Source: Canna indica (Eukaryota; Streptophyta; Magnoliopsida; Zingiberales; Cannaceae). From it: DNA of 64,000 nt. This document shows positions 1 to 10,971 of the stretch, piece by piece. The DNA is taken from assembly GCA_034359265.1 (NCBI GenBank), contig CP136894.1, forward strand, positions 34,502,501-34,566,500, given 5' to 3'. Each line of letters starts with the position of its first letter. Within the stretch, counting starts at the first letter, position 1. Made by a program: the position numbers and the translations under genes. Under the pieces are notes generated by a model, which ran no database searches, was not told where the DNA came from, and saw only the letters and a list, made by a program, of their open reading frames with translations.

Positions 1-820
1 CCTCCTGACCCTTGATATTGAAGCTTTTTTTTGGGCGGCCCATCTTTCCTCTCGAACGACACCAGTGCTTCCTTCTGGAGGGCCTCATCCACTACCTGAG
101 CAAATGTGGAGTCCTCGGTGTAATGGATAAGCCTGCCTATCTGTGGTCTCAGACCCTTCATGAACCTCTTCACCCTGGTGGTCTCAGTAGCCACTAGAGT
201 TGGGTGGTACCTAGAGAGCCGGGTGAACTTCATTTCATAATCTATTACTGCCATACCCCCAGACTAGCGCAGCAACTCAAAATCTCGTGCTCGCTTATCG
301 CGGACACTCATCGGCAAATACTGGTCCTCTACAACTGCCTTAAATTCTTCCTAGGTGGGAGGTGGTGCGTGTGCTGCCCTATGACCCCTCCAGGTATGCA
401 TCCAATATTTGGCAGGTCCTCTTAGCTGCAGGCCGACCATGCACGCCGCCGCCTCTGACGAACATCCCAACTCTAAACGCAGCTCATAACAGTCCCCTAG
501 AAATTCGGTGACTTCCACTTGCCGGTATGTACCGGTGAATACTGGCGGCCTGAACTTGATGAGTCGGCGTATGTAGGTGCTCCTGGGTCCCTGACATGCG
601 GCGCTACCTGCTTAGCCACCTCCGGTACCACAGGGGCTGCTGGTACCGGCTGGGGCGGTTGTTGCTGCTACTGCATCTGCTGTCTCAACTCCTGCTCCCT
701 GCGGAGCGCTTTTGTTAGTTGAGCTACCTGTGCTTGAAGTTGCACAACTGCAGAATCTTGGCCCTCTACCTCAGACTGCTCTCTGTCACGGCCCTGGCCC
801 CGAGTTTGATGATTGAAAAC
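1..820 (-). pseudogene. Ty3/gypsy (Tekay/Del-like) gag fragment, element C1
   Basis: Read on the minus strand, this encodes a Retrotrans_gag capsid region. Recognisable stretches are KFRPPVFTGTYRQVEVTEF, CYELRLELGCSSEA, LRGPAKYW, YLPMSVRDKRARDFELL, YEMKFTRLSRYHPTLV and RFMKGLRPQIGR, in the order usual for chromovirus gag. Upstream (about 600-800) lies a Gln-rich coiled-coil-like stretch (LTKALRREQELRQQMQ) in another frame, so there is a frameshift near 555-590. At least two in-frame stops are present, near 280 and 345. The fragment runs off the left window edge, so zinc knuckle and pol are not visible. It lies directly next to the LTR-like region on its right with no clear leader or primer site, which suggests a deletion between LTR and gag. 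The chromovirus assignment rests on recalled family resemblance. Confidence 0.8.
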
Positions 821-2177
821 AAATCAATAGTACCAAACTTTATTAGATGATTGAAAACAGTTTAACTAAAACAAGTTCGGAGACATCACAAGTTTGAAAG
901 TAACCATTTAAAAGTTTTCAAAGACATAAAACAACACAGTGCATACTCCAACTCTACTCGAACACGACTACGACTAATAACTGCTAGCTACGAGATCTAC
1001 AAAACACAGTGCACACGAACACCATGCCACCAAGCCATATCTCACTGGTCGGGCTCTACAAAACAAAAATAAATAAACTGTGAGTTCACGAGGAACTCAG
1101 TGAGCGATTCTTTCGAACCTCCACTTAAACCTCGGCAAGATAACATATACAAGGTATGACACAAATAAGGAAATTAAATATAATCACACCATAGAAGCTA
1201 ACCAGCTTGTCAAGATAGAAGAATGGATGAATTGGCCTTTCGGGCCCTTATCCATTTCACTAGCTCGACCACTAATGACCTAAAATATATATGAAAGGTT
1301 CGATTCTTCCCTCTAAGTAACCAGCCCCTAAGGGAATCTCAATTAGAACTTTCATGATCCGGATCCGTCGACTAGGATAGCCACTAACCTCAGGAATCCT
1401 TCGGGTTAGGGATAGCAGTCCCACCCAACTCGGGTCTATTGTTAGCGTGGCCCACTGACGAAATCTCAAGACCCTCCGCCACTCAGGTCTAACATCTAGC
1501 GGGCCCGCTGGTGCAATCTCAAGACCCTAAAAACCACCGAGTCGTGTGGTAGCCGTTCAGCTAATGACACTTCTCAGTAGACCATCTCAACCACAATCAG
1601 AACTAGGTTGTGCAAGTTTTCCTATGTTTGCTTTCCGGGCGTTGCCCTTGTCCGACCCTTCCTCTCAGGTCACACTAGAAGGATATTGGTATCCGCTAAC
1701 CATCCCTAGGTGTAGAACCTAGTAAGTGTACTTGTCTCTAAGTTAGATGTCACAACTAGATACCGAATGTAGATGAATGCGCAGTCCACTATTATCATCA
1801 ACCCTTGCTAAAATACTCATTATTACAATTATCCTGTCAAGCCGGATTTAAAGAAGATAATTTATACTAAATAAACTGATAAGGAACATGTAACATACAT
1901 AATAACAATTTAACATCATAACTGAAAATTTATGAGCCGCAAGATGAGCCGCTTCTTCACAAGCGTGCACAAATTGTCCAAGTTCCGACACGAGAGAACA
2001 CGTCGATCTACAAAACAACTCGCAAAGAAACCCGATTTCAAAATCCATAGGGTTGGCCACCCGCCTCCCTTCACAATCATAGAAACCACTCACCTTGCTT
2101 AAGGAAGAAGAAGGGTGGACGTTGGCGATCTCGAACCTTCAGACGACGACACGATCTCCGGCGCCGACCAAGATCTC

Positions 2178-2182
<5 letters not shown>

Positions 2183-2235
<53 letters not shown>
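2183..2235. repeat. (CT)n microsatellite in C1 LTR
   Basis: An uninterrupted CT dinucleotide run of about 25 units. The open frames that cross it (poly Ser-Leu or Arg-Glu) are artefacts of the repeat. Confidence 0.95.
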
Positions 2236-2237
<2 letters not shown>

Positions 2238-2251
2238 TGCTCGGGCTGTGT

Positions 2252-2304
2252 GCGGCTCCAAGATGAGCTGCATGGCTCATGATGAGGGATTTTATTCCCT
2301 CATC
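2252..2304 (-). promoter_or_regulatory. C1 LTR core promoter: TATA hairpin plus adjacent hairpin
   Basis: Arms GATGAGGGA (2281-2289) and TCCCTCATC (2296-2304) are perfect inverted repeats around TTTTAT, which reads ATAAAA on the sense minus strand. About 20 bp downstream in the sense direction lies a second inverted repeat, GCGGCTC (2252-2258) and GAGCTGC (2265-2271), with one mismatch. The same pair is found in C2 and C4. A TATA role is inferred from sequence and position in the LTR. Confidence 0.55.
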
Positions 2305-2541
2305 CACTAATGACGCATTTTCCCCTCTAAATGACTTAGCCTCTACTCGACTCCATCCGAGTCCAATTCAGGCTCCGATTCTATCCGTATGCACGAGTCA
2401 AATTCGACTCAAATAAGACATCTAATGCATAAAAGGAAGTAACCATTTAACCAATTTAAACTTCATATATACTTTCATAGGTCGAGTTATACCTTCTACT
2501 CGAGGCAATTCCGTGGCTCGACCCAACTAACCACCGGTCCA

Positions 2542-3917
2542 GCGCGTTGTACCAAAATAGATTTTTATATTAGGAAATTTTTTTCAAGTCTTACAAAGGA
2601 GTTCGTGCCAAGCTCTACATAGTGTGTCGGCTTTTGATCTTGGTTCGGTAAATGGACATCGACACGATCTTCGGCTGATGTGCTGATCAGGAGACCTAAG
2701 CGAGTATCGTGTTATTGCTTTGCGACCCTTCGAGTTTTGAAATAAATGCGACAATTGCACAGAGAGAAAGAGCGTCTTTTTGTGTGCCCGTTGCCTGCGT
2801 AGTCATTAATTCTAACAGTATAAAGACATGACTTAGAGATTTGGCTGTCAATTTTCAAGGCACTTGAGTGTCGGTTGTCTGACTGAGGGACGTGGCCCTG
2901 TTAGTGGGGGAGTGGCGAATGACCATTAAGGTGACATTTCCGCCTGGGCCTGTAAAAGTCCCATGTGTCTTTGTTTCCTGCCTGCATAAGTTTTTTCCAT
3001 AGAGTGAGAGGTATCGAAGATCACTATTCATCTTGGAGTAGTGAGTAGATCAAAGATCATAAGGGTTCGCACCGCTAGGCTTAAGGGAAAGATGGGAGAC
3101 GTGAAGCTGGTCATGGTGGTGGAGGTGGTTGGAGACCTGCAGCCGGTGAACTACGGTGAGCGCACCGCGAGGCTTATGCAGTGGATATCATTCTCGCTGG
3201 TTGGTCGTCTTGCTCCTAGAAGCGCCCGACAAGTGAGTAGATCAAAGATCACCATGGGACTGCCTCGTGCCTTCTCCTTTGTGGTAACAATTGTTCCTGG
3301 TCTCTCAAGATTGGTCTTACTATCATTAGAGCAGGCGGTGTTGACTTGGGACGCCATATCCGCAAGGCTCCTGCTTTTGTAGTTCACGAGTGGTGCCGAC
3401 ATATGCTTTTGGAATGTTGATGTGGTTGTGGAGAGGAGTACATTTTTTCTTCTCTCTTCATTGAGTTTCCTTCCTCTTTTGATGGTTCTCCACCGTTGCA
3501 CCGTTGGAATATTTTTTCTCCAATAGCTATTTTGTAATGTATATTTTGGTAACTTGTTTTTCTATTTTGTAAATCGCCCATTTGTGGGTCTGTAAATGTA
3601 TTCATCCTCTCAAAGGGGCTTTATGAATAAAACACGTTTTTGCTTGCATTCTGACTGTATAATCTGTCTTTTCTGGGTTATTTGACCTTTTCCGGCCAAC
3701 ATATCAAGCGGTGCTAACATTGTGTTGCCGACTAAGTCTGTCGGAGTCGATTATGTGTTCCTTCCAAAAACGGAGTTAAGGCTAGGGTTACCTATTTGGT
3801 AGTTTATTGGTTCCTTTGAAAATGCTCGAGTTTGGGAGAGGAGGTGCTGAGGCCTAGAGTTTTGGTGTTGTGATCGAGGTCCGAACTCTATGAAAATCGA
3901 GCTTGCAAGGGGTGCGC
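2542..3917. other. Unassigned repeat-like DNA
   Basis: No convincing coding region. A 19-bp direct repeat (GTGAGTAGATCAAAGATCA) occurs at 3041-3059 and 3233-3251, 192 bp apart, and the words GCACCGC(T/G)AGGCTTA also occur twice nearby, so part of this stretch may be duplicated. Around 3530-3640 it is T-rich and ends in an AATAAA-like word (about 3625), resembling the 3' part of an LTR or transcript. It may be an LTR of element E or of an unrelated retroelement. Confidence 0.4.
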
Positions 3918-4020
3918 AGTGAAAGGAATAGTGCCCATGAGCCAATCACATGTCGATGTGTGTTAGGGACTATTCAAGGGTAATGAACAAATAAGGCCTC
4001 ATTTCAGCCATATGCTTTTG
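3918..4020 (+). mobile_element. Family B LTR 5' fragment
   Basis: Starts TGAAAGGAATAGTGCCC and matches the first 100 bp or so of the B LTRs at 15740, 23081 and 23653 (GAGCCAATCACATGT, GGGACTATTCAAGGGTAAT, CATATGCT). This copy keeps the TG terminus; the others read TA. Similarity stops near 4020. Confidence 0.75.
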
Positions 4021-4102
4021 TTCCTGCCCAAGGATCGAAGTAGTACGGTTCGGCTCGGTGTCTCTCCTAGTCAGGTGCAATTCCGGCGAGGGAGGGGGGG
4101 TG
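4021..4102 (+). mobile_element. Element E, left LTR piece
   Basis: GC-rich sequence ending in a G-rich run next to A1. The sequence on the other side of A1 (from 10972) also begins with a G run followed by ACATGCAAAAGACACTC, a word common in large plant gypsy LTRs, so A1 appears to sit inside one E LTR. An exact target duplication cannot be read through the G runs. Confidence 0.4.
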
Positions 4103-5561
4103 TGTTGGGTAAAATGGCCACACTAGAGGGGGGGGGAGAGTGAATAGTATGTTTACTAATCAATTCGCCTAAATTCGTTTTTAATAATTTCTTTGATTAC
4201 TTAGGCAAATTACAAGTAGAGTAGCAAGCGGAAGCAATAAGTAAGCCAATTAAGCAAACACAAATGAGTCAATGCTAACACAAATATTTATAGTGGTTCG
4301 GCCCCAATGCCTACTCCACAACCTAAGCACCCCGCTTAGGATTTCCAAACTAGTTTAACTAGATTAATTAGTTTCCTTACAATGAGGACTTTTCACCAAA
4401 AAGTCTCCGCTCACAAACCGAAGGCACTTCCACACCTGGAAGTATCATGCCTTCCTACCGAGAGCACTCTCCCACCTCAACCCTATGGGCAACTCAACTA
4501 ATCCTAGCAAACTTCGTTTACACAAGTGGCTTTACACTTTCTTCACCAAGATACCACTCAATCACAAGACCTAACACTAGGTCTTCTTACAAGCTCAAAT
4601 ACAAAGAAATAATCAACAAAATATAACACAAAATGGAGCAATCAATCAAACAATAAAGTACTTAGCTCCACAACAAGATTCCTAGCTTCCTCTTGATGCC
4701 TTTGATGATGAAACAATGAAGGTAAGGCTCAATCAAAGGGATGAGATATCAAAGCTAGGGCTTTCCAAGAATTGACTCAATGAAAGCTTGGAATTGATCA
4801 ATGATGGCTCAATGAAGTGTAGGAGTGATAAAAAAAAATGTCAAAGGAAGGCTTAGGCTTAGGTATTCATAGAGCTAAGAAGAAAGATCGGGTGAAGCAG
4901 CGCTCAACGACACAAAATCTAGTCATTTTTCGCCTTCTGCTCGATTGTCGATTGATCATCGGTCAATCGACCGATCGGCCGCTGGCATTTTGTGCTTCTG
5001 CCACTCTGTTCGATCGACCGGATGGCCGACCGACTTAATCGCGCTTCAGCTCCTCTGCTATCCGGTCGATCGCTCGATCGATCGATGCAAGCACTAGCAG
5101 TTTTTGGCATACTTCGGTTGACCAACTGGTCGACCGAATTGGCTACTACCATTTTTTGGCACTATTCGGTCGACCGACCGGTCAACCGAATTGGCTACTG
5201 CCAATTCTTCACTTCATTTGGTTGACCGATCGGTCGACCGAACCTAGGCTGAAATTGATTTTTTTAGCCTTCTTCTTTCGCGCTTCGTTTTCGGGTTTCG
5301 GTCTTCAACGTGCGTCAACTGGGAGAGCTATCCATGTGTTCTTTAGACTTGTCCAAGACGTCTTTGGTGCACACGTCGAACTTCGAGAAACTTTCACGAC
5401 GAACCCGAACGTGTCGACCCATGTCCTTCCGATTTTTCAATCGAGGACATTGAGTGCTAACTGAAATGGAACCTGAAAATAATTCTTAATGAAACATTAG
5501 TTCCATGTTTGTTATCATCAAAATCAAGATTTAGACCAAGGTAGAAAATCTTAGGCCAACA
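4103..5561 (-). repeat. A1 3' LTR
   Basis: Read on the plus strand it starts TGTTGGGTAAAATGGCC and ends TTAGGCCAACA, the inverted termini TGTTGG and CCAACA. It carries a G run (4128-4136), a mutated TATA box (TATTCATA, 4864-4871) and a cluster of GGTCGACC-type palindromes (about 4925-5240), including a 20-bp near-perfect palindrome at 5220-5239. It is similar along its length to the 5' LTR at 9578, with many point differences, so insertion is not recent. Confidence 0.92.
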
Positions 5562-5576
5562 ATCTCCCCCTTTTTG
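5562..5576 (-). other. A1 polypurine tract
   Basis: On the sense (minus) strand this reads AAAAAGGGGGAGAT immediately before the 3' LTR, the expected site and composition for the plus-strand primer of reverse transcription. Confidence 0.85.
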
Positions 5577-8046
5577 ATGATGACAAACATCCTTAAGAAA
5601 ATATCTATAATTAAGCATAGAGGATATCAATCATGGGATTTCTCCCCCGATCAGCATGCATATCTGCATAATGGAACTCCCCATATCTATATGCATGGTT
5701 AACCTATATTTTCTTCCCTTTTTACCTATATTTTTCTCCCCCTTTTGACATCAATCAAAAAGGACAAGAAAAGTCAACCTATAGTCAAAGTTGAGACTCT
5801 AAAACTATTTTCCATGCAACATGAAAATCTCAACTAAAGGGATGAAAAAACATACATACAAATGAGACTAATCAATACATGATATCATAGAATGCTAAAC
5901 ATAATCTAAAACTAGAAATCATGTATCAAATTAACTCATGTAATGATATTTCCAAATATCGGTCAAGGAGTCAAAAACAATTTTAGAAATGATTTTTCTC
6001 TCTAAAATATTTGAACGATACCAAAAGTGAATTCAAAATATCTTACTTTAAGTCTCATTCGAAGATTGGATCAAAAATCAAAGTATCGGAAAAATGAACA
6101 TTTGGAAAGAACGATACTTTAAAGTTTTGAAATCAATTTCAAAAAACCCATATCAAATTATATTCTTACTAAATTTTTTTTAAATTTTTACTGAAGAAAC
6201 TAGATTTTCCAGAGAACATGCAGTTTCAAGAATTATCGAAAAATTAATTTTTTGCATTTTTCTAAAAATAACTGAAATCTAGTGGTATTTTCATAAATAT
6301 TAGCTATTTTTCAAAAGTTCTCAGTTTTCATTCAAACTTTTCAGATATCTAGATATAATCATTTAAAGCATGTTTATCAAGTTTGAAATGAAAATGTTGT
6401 CATTTGGTCAAACTTTCACCTTAGCATGATTTCATCAAAAAAAAATAAGCATGGTATCATGAGATTGCTAAGTATCAAATTTTAACTTTTACTCATGGTT
6501 TTTCAAATTTAAACATATGGACACCTAACATAAGTAAATCTAAACATGTTTGTGAAGTTTGGACCTAAAATGAAGTTTCTAAGTCAATTTATTGACTTAG
6601 GTCAACTCTACTCAACTTTAGGTCTCCTAAAGTGAAGTTGTTATCAATTTATCCATTTTCTCATGATTTTTCAATTTTAATCACATGGAAGCAAATCATG
6701 AGTGCACTCAAACATGTTTATCAAGTTTTAACTTAAAATGAAGTCTCTAAGATGAAATTCTACCTAGGGCACATTTCATTCAAACAAGGTTTCATGAAAT
6801 TGCCTAAGTATCAAAATTTTATCTACTCATGAGATTTCAATCAATTATCATGTAAGATCATTCATGAGCATAGAAAAATTATTTTACCAAGAAAATAGAG
6901 GTGTTATGCAATAAGTTTACCAAAATAAAATTCGTACCTCATTTCTTGAGAAATTCCAAAAATTTCACTTTCTTTCCCTTTTCCTTTAGCCTTCCAAATT
7001 TTACCACTTCCTCAACTTGCAAGTAGGCTTCATTAGTTTCATAATTAAATCATATACCAACTAGCAAGCTAACTTACTAAATAACAAAGGTTCAAAGCAA
7101 TGTTTCATTTAAGAATCTCAACCTATGCTAGATAGTAAAGATTCATTTAAAAAAAAAAAACATGATATCAAAATGAATCAAAGAGATCTTAAGATATGAA
7201 ATGTTTGAAGAATAAGATCTCTAAGCATGTTTAACTAGTTTTGACTTAAAAGAAGGTCTCTAGTATCAACCTAGACCAAGTTTCATTTAATTAAATTTGC
7301 CTAAGTGCTAAAATTCTACATACTCATGAGAATTCATGGGTTTAACATGCAATTCTAATCATGAGTATAGAGACATAATTTAAGCTTGAATATTGAGGTA
7401 TAACACTAAGATTTTGAATTTATCGAAGTTATACCTTATAATTAAAAATTTAGCCAAACTAATCTTTTTCATTCTAGTTAGCCTTCCATTTAACCTCCGA
7501 TTTAACTTGCATGAGGAAATCATTGGTAATATAATGGCATAATTATTTCAAGCAAGTTAATCATTCTACATAGCAAAGTAAGCATCAAAGATTTAATTCA
7601 AAATCCAACTTTGCTAAATAGTTCAAAATTCATTTTAAATAAAATTATCGTGAATTCGAAACGAATCGAGAGATCTCAAAATATGAAATATTTGAAAGAT
7701 AGATATCCAACCCTTCCTATTGGTTGAAAATCGAAAGGCCACAATGAGCCTACGATTTAGAACCGCAAGGTCGCATTAGCCCGTTATAGGCTAGGTCTCC
7801 GAAGAGACCGAAAATCAAAAATCAAAAACATTTTCCAAAGAAATATTTAGCAAGAGTGGGAAAAACAACTCAAATTAAATATGTATCACAACTCCAACTT
7901 AAATAAAACAAACCAAAGTAAGGAGATGATACGAAGTATACCTAGATGCTAATTTCCATACCTTAGGCATCATGATGATTTGAAGTTGCAACCTCTCGGA
8001 AATTTCTCATTTGGATCCAAGGTCAACTTCAATATTCCATTTTTCT
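5577..8046 (-). other. A1 3' noncoding region with diverged tandem repeats
   Basis: AT-rich, with no coding potential on either strand. Words such as TACTCATGAG, TTTCATGAAATTGCC and AAACATGTTTATCAAGTTT recur in the same order near 6400-6560, 6640-6780, 6790-6860 and 7200-7370, which indicates old tandem duplication. The matching region of A4 (39487-42117) shows the same character. A GC-rich conserved island lies at its gag-proximal end. Confidence 0.75.
7724..7810 (-). other. A1 conserved GC-rich hairpin island
   Basis: On the sense strand this begins with stem GGTCTC, loop TTCG and GAGACC (7809-7794), followed by TAGCC-TATAACG-GGCTA and CCTTGCGGTTC, and ends ACCAATAGGAAGGG. The same block is present in A3 (27864-27965) and A4 (39729-39830), while the AT-rich DNA around it is poorly conserved. 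It is probably a structured RNA element of the retrotransposon transcript; its function is unknown. Confidence 0.6.
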
Positions 8047-9509
8047 TTACCCTTGTGTGGTAGATCCCCCTACAAGAGAACAAGAAACCTTTGGTACCCA
8101 AATGCCTTTGGGTCCTAGGGGGTTAGTGGGCTTAGGTACCCAAAGTGTCTTCACAACACTTGGATTCATTTTAAAAGCATAATCATAAATTGTATGCCCA
8201 TACATGTCACAACAAAAGCAATAACCATGGAATTCTTTCTTTTTACCATTCTTATGATCATGAGGTCTAATGTTAGAATGCTTGGCATGAGAAACATGAT
8301 GAGCCTTAGCATTCTTAGATGGAATATTTTTCTTCCTAGGATTTCTCAAAGATGAAGCATGTGATAAATTAATAGTTTTCCTATTAAAAAAAACAACCTC
8401 ATTTTTCAAATCATTAATTGATTTGTGTAAGGCTTGCATTTGAGATTTCATCATACTATTTTTATTTTTGATTTTTATATTTTCTACTTTCAAATTCTCA
8501 ATCTCAACTTTTGAGATATTTTTCAATTCAATTTTCAAATCATCATTTTCATTTTTCAAATCAATATTCTCACTTTTTAAGTCCTCAATTTCAATTATCA
8601 ATTGTGAATTACTAGTTTTCAAAACATCAATACTATCATGGCAATCAACACTTGAGGAAGATAGATTTGTCTTTAAATTTTCATTTTCTAATTCTAGAGC
8701 ATGCAATATTTAGTAAGCCTAGAGTTATCCTTTTTAATTTTCTTGATTTCTTTACGCTTTTTCAAAAGCATGGCACACATATTTTGACATTCTTCAACTA
8801 ATTCTTCATATGACATTTTGAGTGAATGTGAAGAACTAGCATCACTATCATATGCTATATCTTTATCATGTCTAATAATAGGGTATTGTACCTCATCATG
8901 GATACCCATGAGGCAAACCTTGGATGTGCCTTCATAGTCATGACAAGAGGATGCTTCTTGTGATTTGGAGGTGGATGTTGAAGCACTTGTCCTCTTCTTG
9001 GCATTCTTCTTTGATGAAGGGCAATTCCTCTTAATGTGCCCATTTTCCTTGCACAAGTAGCATATAACTTTTCATTTTCGGCTTTTTGATTTGCTTCTTC
9101 GACTAGAAGCACTAAGAACATCAAAACCGAGGTTAGTACTAGGGGGATGACCATTGTCATCACCACCCTCAACAAATGTATTAAGCTCTTCGGTTTTATC
9201 ATAATCATATAACATATTTAATGTGGACCAAATATCAAATGCGGAAGAATAATGCATAACCTTTTCAAGTATTTTATTTGAAAATGAGCAATATAGGAGA
9301 TACATTGTTTTAGCATTCAATTCAAATAATTTAACTTGTTCTTGAGTCCAATCATTTATGCCATTGGTGGGCTCAACATATTCATTCTTTAGCATACACA
9401 ATAGATCTAAACTTTGTGTTTTAAGAAATGTATACATCCTACTCTTTCAAATACCAAAATTTTATTTATCAAACCTAGGTGGTGCAAATGCTATACTCTC
9501 TAGTGTCAT
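8047..9509 (-). pseudogene. gag: A1 gag (copia-type, decayed)
   Basis: The start ATG is at 9509 and the stop TAA at 8049-8047. In order it encodes a DUF4219/UBN2-like capsid N-terminal part (APPRFD, MYTFLKTQSLDLL, WTQEQVKLFELNAKT, SSAFDIWSTLNMLYDYDK), a short acidic and Ser-rich linker, a first CCHC knuckle (CYLCKENGHIKRNC), a long Lys/Glu/Asn coiled coil (about 8440-8800), a second knuckle-like motif (CFCCDMYGHTIYDY, last Cys replaced by Tyr) and a WVPK...GIWVPK tail ending GGSTTQG. Compared with A5, the second half of the capsid domain (the region around MHYRFQNVTNGLASLG) is absent. Nonsense codons lie near codons 16 and 21, and a TGA near 9072 replaces Arg in SRKRKVICYLC; there is also a break near 8700. 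It is not translatable as it stands. Confidence 0.85.
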
Positions 9510-9563
9510 TTTTCGGATCGAGGCAAGATGTAGACAAGATGGTGAAATCTCAATCTATGACCC

Positions 9564-9575
9564 ACTCTGATACCA
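9564..9575 (-). other. A1 primer binding site
   Basis: On the sense strand it reads TGGTATCAGAGT, one mismatch from TGGTATCAGAGC, the complement of the 3' end of plant initiator Met tRNA. It lies 2 bp inside the 5' LTR. Confidence 0.9.
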
Positions 9576-10337
9576 AATGTTGGGTGAAATGTCCACACTA
9601 TGGGGGGGGGGGGTGAATAGTGTATTTACTAATCGATTGGCCTAAATCCGGTTTTAATCATTTCTTTGGTTACTTAGGCAAATTACAAGTTGAGTAGCAA
9701 GCGAAAGCAATAAGTAAGCCAATTAAGCAAACACAAATGAGTCACTGCTAACACAAATGTTTATAGTGGTTCGGCCCCAATGCCTACTCCACTACCAAAG
9801 CACCCTGCTTAGGATTTCCAAACTAGTTTAACTAGATTAATTAGTTTCCTTACAATGAGGACTTTTCACCGGAAAGTCTCCGCTCTCAAACCGAAGGCAC
9901 TTCCACACCCGGAAGTATCCTTCCTTCCTACCGAGAGCACTCTCCCACCTCAACCCTATGGACAACTCAATTAATCCTAGCAAACTACATTTACACAAGT
10001 GGTTTTACACCTTCTACACCAAGGATATCACTCAATCACAAGACCTAACACTAGGTCTTCTTACAAGCTCAAATACAAAGAAATTATCAACAAAATACAA
10101 CACAAAATGGAGCAATAAATTAAACAATAAAGTACTTAGCTCCACAAGAAGATTCCTAGCTTCCTCTTGATGCCTTTGATGATGAAACAATGAAGGTAAG
10201 GCTCAATCAAAGGGATGAGATATCAAAGCTAGGGTTTTTCCAAGAATTGACTCAATGAAAGCTTGGAATTGATCAAGGATGGCTCAATGAAGTGTAGGAG
10301 TGATAAAAACAAAGTCAAAGGAAGGCTTAGGCTTAGG

Positions 10338-10345
10338 TATTTATA
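10338..10345 (-). promoter_or_regulatory. A1 LTR TATA box
   Basis: TATAAATA on the sense strand, 90 to 320 bp downstream of the palindrome cluster. The same spacing pattern occurs in A4 (TATA at 37206-37213 and 42453-42460) and A3 (25546-25552). Confidence 0.7.
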
Positions 10346-10429
10346 GAGTTAAGAAGAAAGATCGGTTTAGGCAGCGCCCAATGGCACGAAATCTAGCCGT
10401 TTTTTGCCTTCCGATCGATTGCCGATCGA

Positions 10430-10655
10430 TCATCGATCAACCGACCGATTGACCGCTGTCATTTTGCGCTTCTGTCGCTCTATTCGGTCGACTAGATGGT
10501 CGACCGACTTAATCGCGCTACAGCTCCTCTACTATCCGGTCGACTGCTTGGTTGACCGAAGCAAGCACTGGCAGTTTTTGGCATACTTTGGTCGACCGAA
10601 TTGGATACTGCCATTTTTTAGCACCATTCGGTCGACCGACCTATCGATCAAACCT
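10430..10655 (-). promoter_or_regulatory. A1 LTR palindrome array upstream of TATA
   Basis: Repeated half-sites of the form CGGTCGACC and GGTCGACCGA, often arranged as inverted pairs, separated by AT-rich spacers containing TTTTTGGCA. Equivalent arrays occupy the same place in every family A LTR and, more weakly, in A5. Likely role: binding of a dimeric regulator; this is inferred from symmetry and position only. Confidence 0.5.
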
Positions 10656-10971
10656 AGGCTGAAATTGATTTTTTTAGCCTTTTTCTTGCGCGCTTCATTT
10701 CCGAGTTCTGGTCTTCAACGTGTGTCAACTTGGATAGCAATCCATGTGTTCTTTAGACTTGTCTAAGACGTCTTTGGTGCACATGTCGAACTTCGAGAAA
10801 CTTCCACGACGAATCCGAACGTGTCGACCCATGTCCTTCCGATTTTTCGATCGAGGACATTGAGTGCTAACTGATATGGAACCTGAAAATATTTCTTAAT
10901 GAAACATTTGTTCCATGTTTGTTATCATCAAAATCGAGATTTAGACCAAGATAGAAAACCTTATGCCAACA

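Larger units (their letters stand above)
821..2541 (-). mobile_element. C1: Tekay/Del-like LTR (5' LTR, reverse orientation)
   Basis: This matches, block by block and in the same orientation, the LTR sequences at 28072, 46587 and 60944. Shared blocks are the GAGTTC/GAACTC hairpin (1082-1098), the CCCAACT...AGCGGGCCCGCTGG block (about 1420-1515), and the GCGGCTC hairpin followed by the TATA hairpin (2252-2304). The copy lacks the TGTCACRCCCC terminus seen in C2 and C4, so the edge towards gag is truncated. The other edge is placed at a plausible CCGGTCCA terminus near 2541, but this is not proven. No coding region is expected here. Confidence 0.7.
4103..10971 (-). mobile_element. A1: gag-only copia-derived LTR retrotransposon, complete
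   Basis: Two LTRs in the same orientation (4103-5561 and 9578-10971) bound an internal region that holds, in sense order, a primer site, a gag gene and about 2.5 kb of AT-rich noncoding DNA ending in a polypurine tract. Protease, integrase, reverse transcriptase and RNase H are all absent. This matches the TR-GAG (terminal-repeat retrotransposons with GAG domain) type described in plants. The element would need enzymes in trans; A5 at 57432 is a candidate source type. Clear TSDs cannot be read because both flanks are G runs. Confidence 0.88.
9578..10971 (-). repeat. A1 5' LTR
   Basis: Plus-strand termini are TGTTGGGTGAAATG and TTATGCCAACA. It contains a 12-G run (9602-9613), a TATA box on the minus strand (10338-10345, TATAAATA) and GGTCGACC-type palindromes upstream of it (about 10430-10655). 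Confidence 0.92.

Noticed and set aside
2077..2310. Overlapping open frames on both strands across the CT tract
   Set aside because: They consist of poly Ser-Leu and Arg-Glu produced by the (CT)n microsatellite and have no homology.
3041..3501. Opposing open frames of 113 and 116 codons
   Set aside because: Neither shows recognisable domains, and they overlap on opposite strands in repeat-like DNA with a direct duplication.
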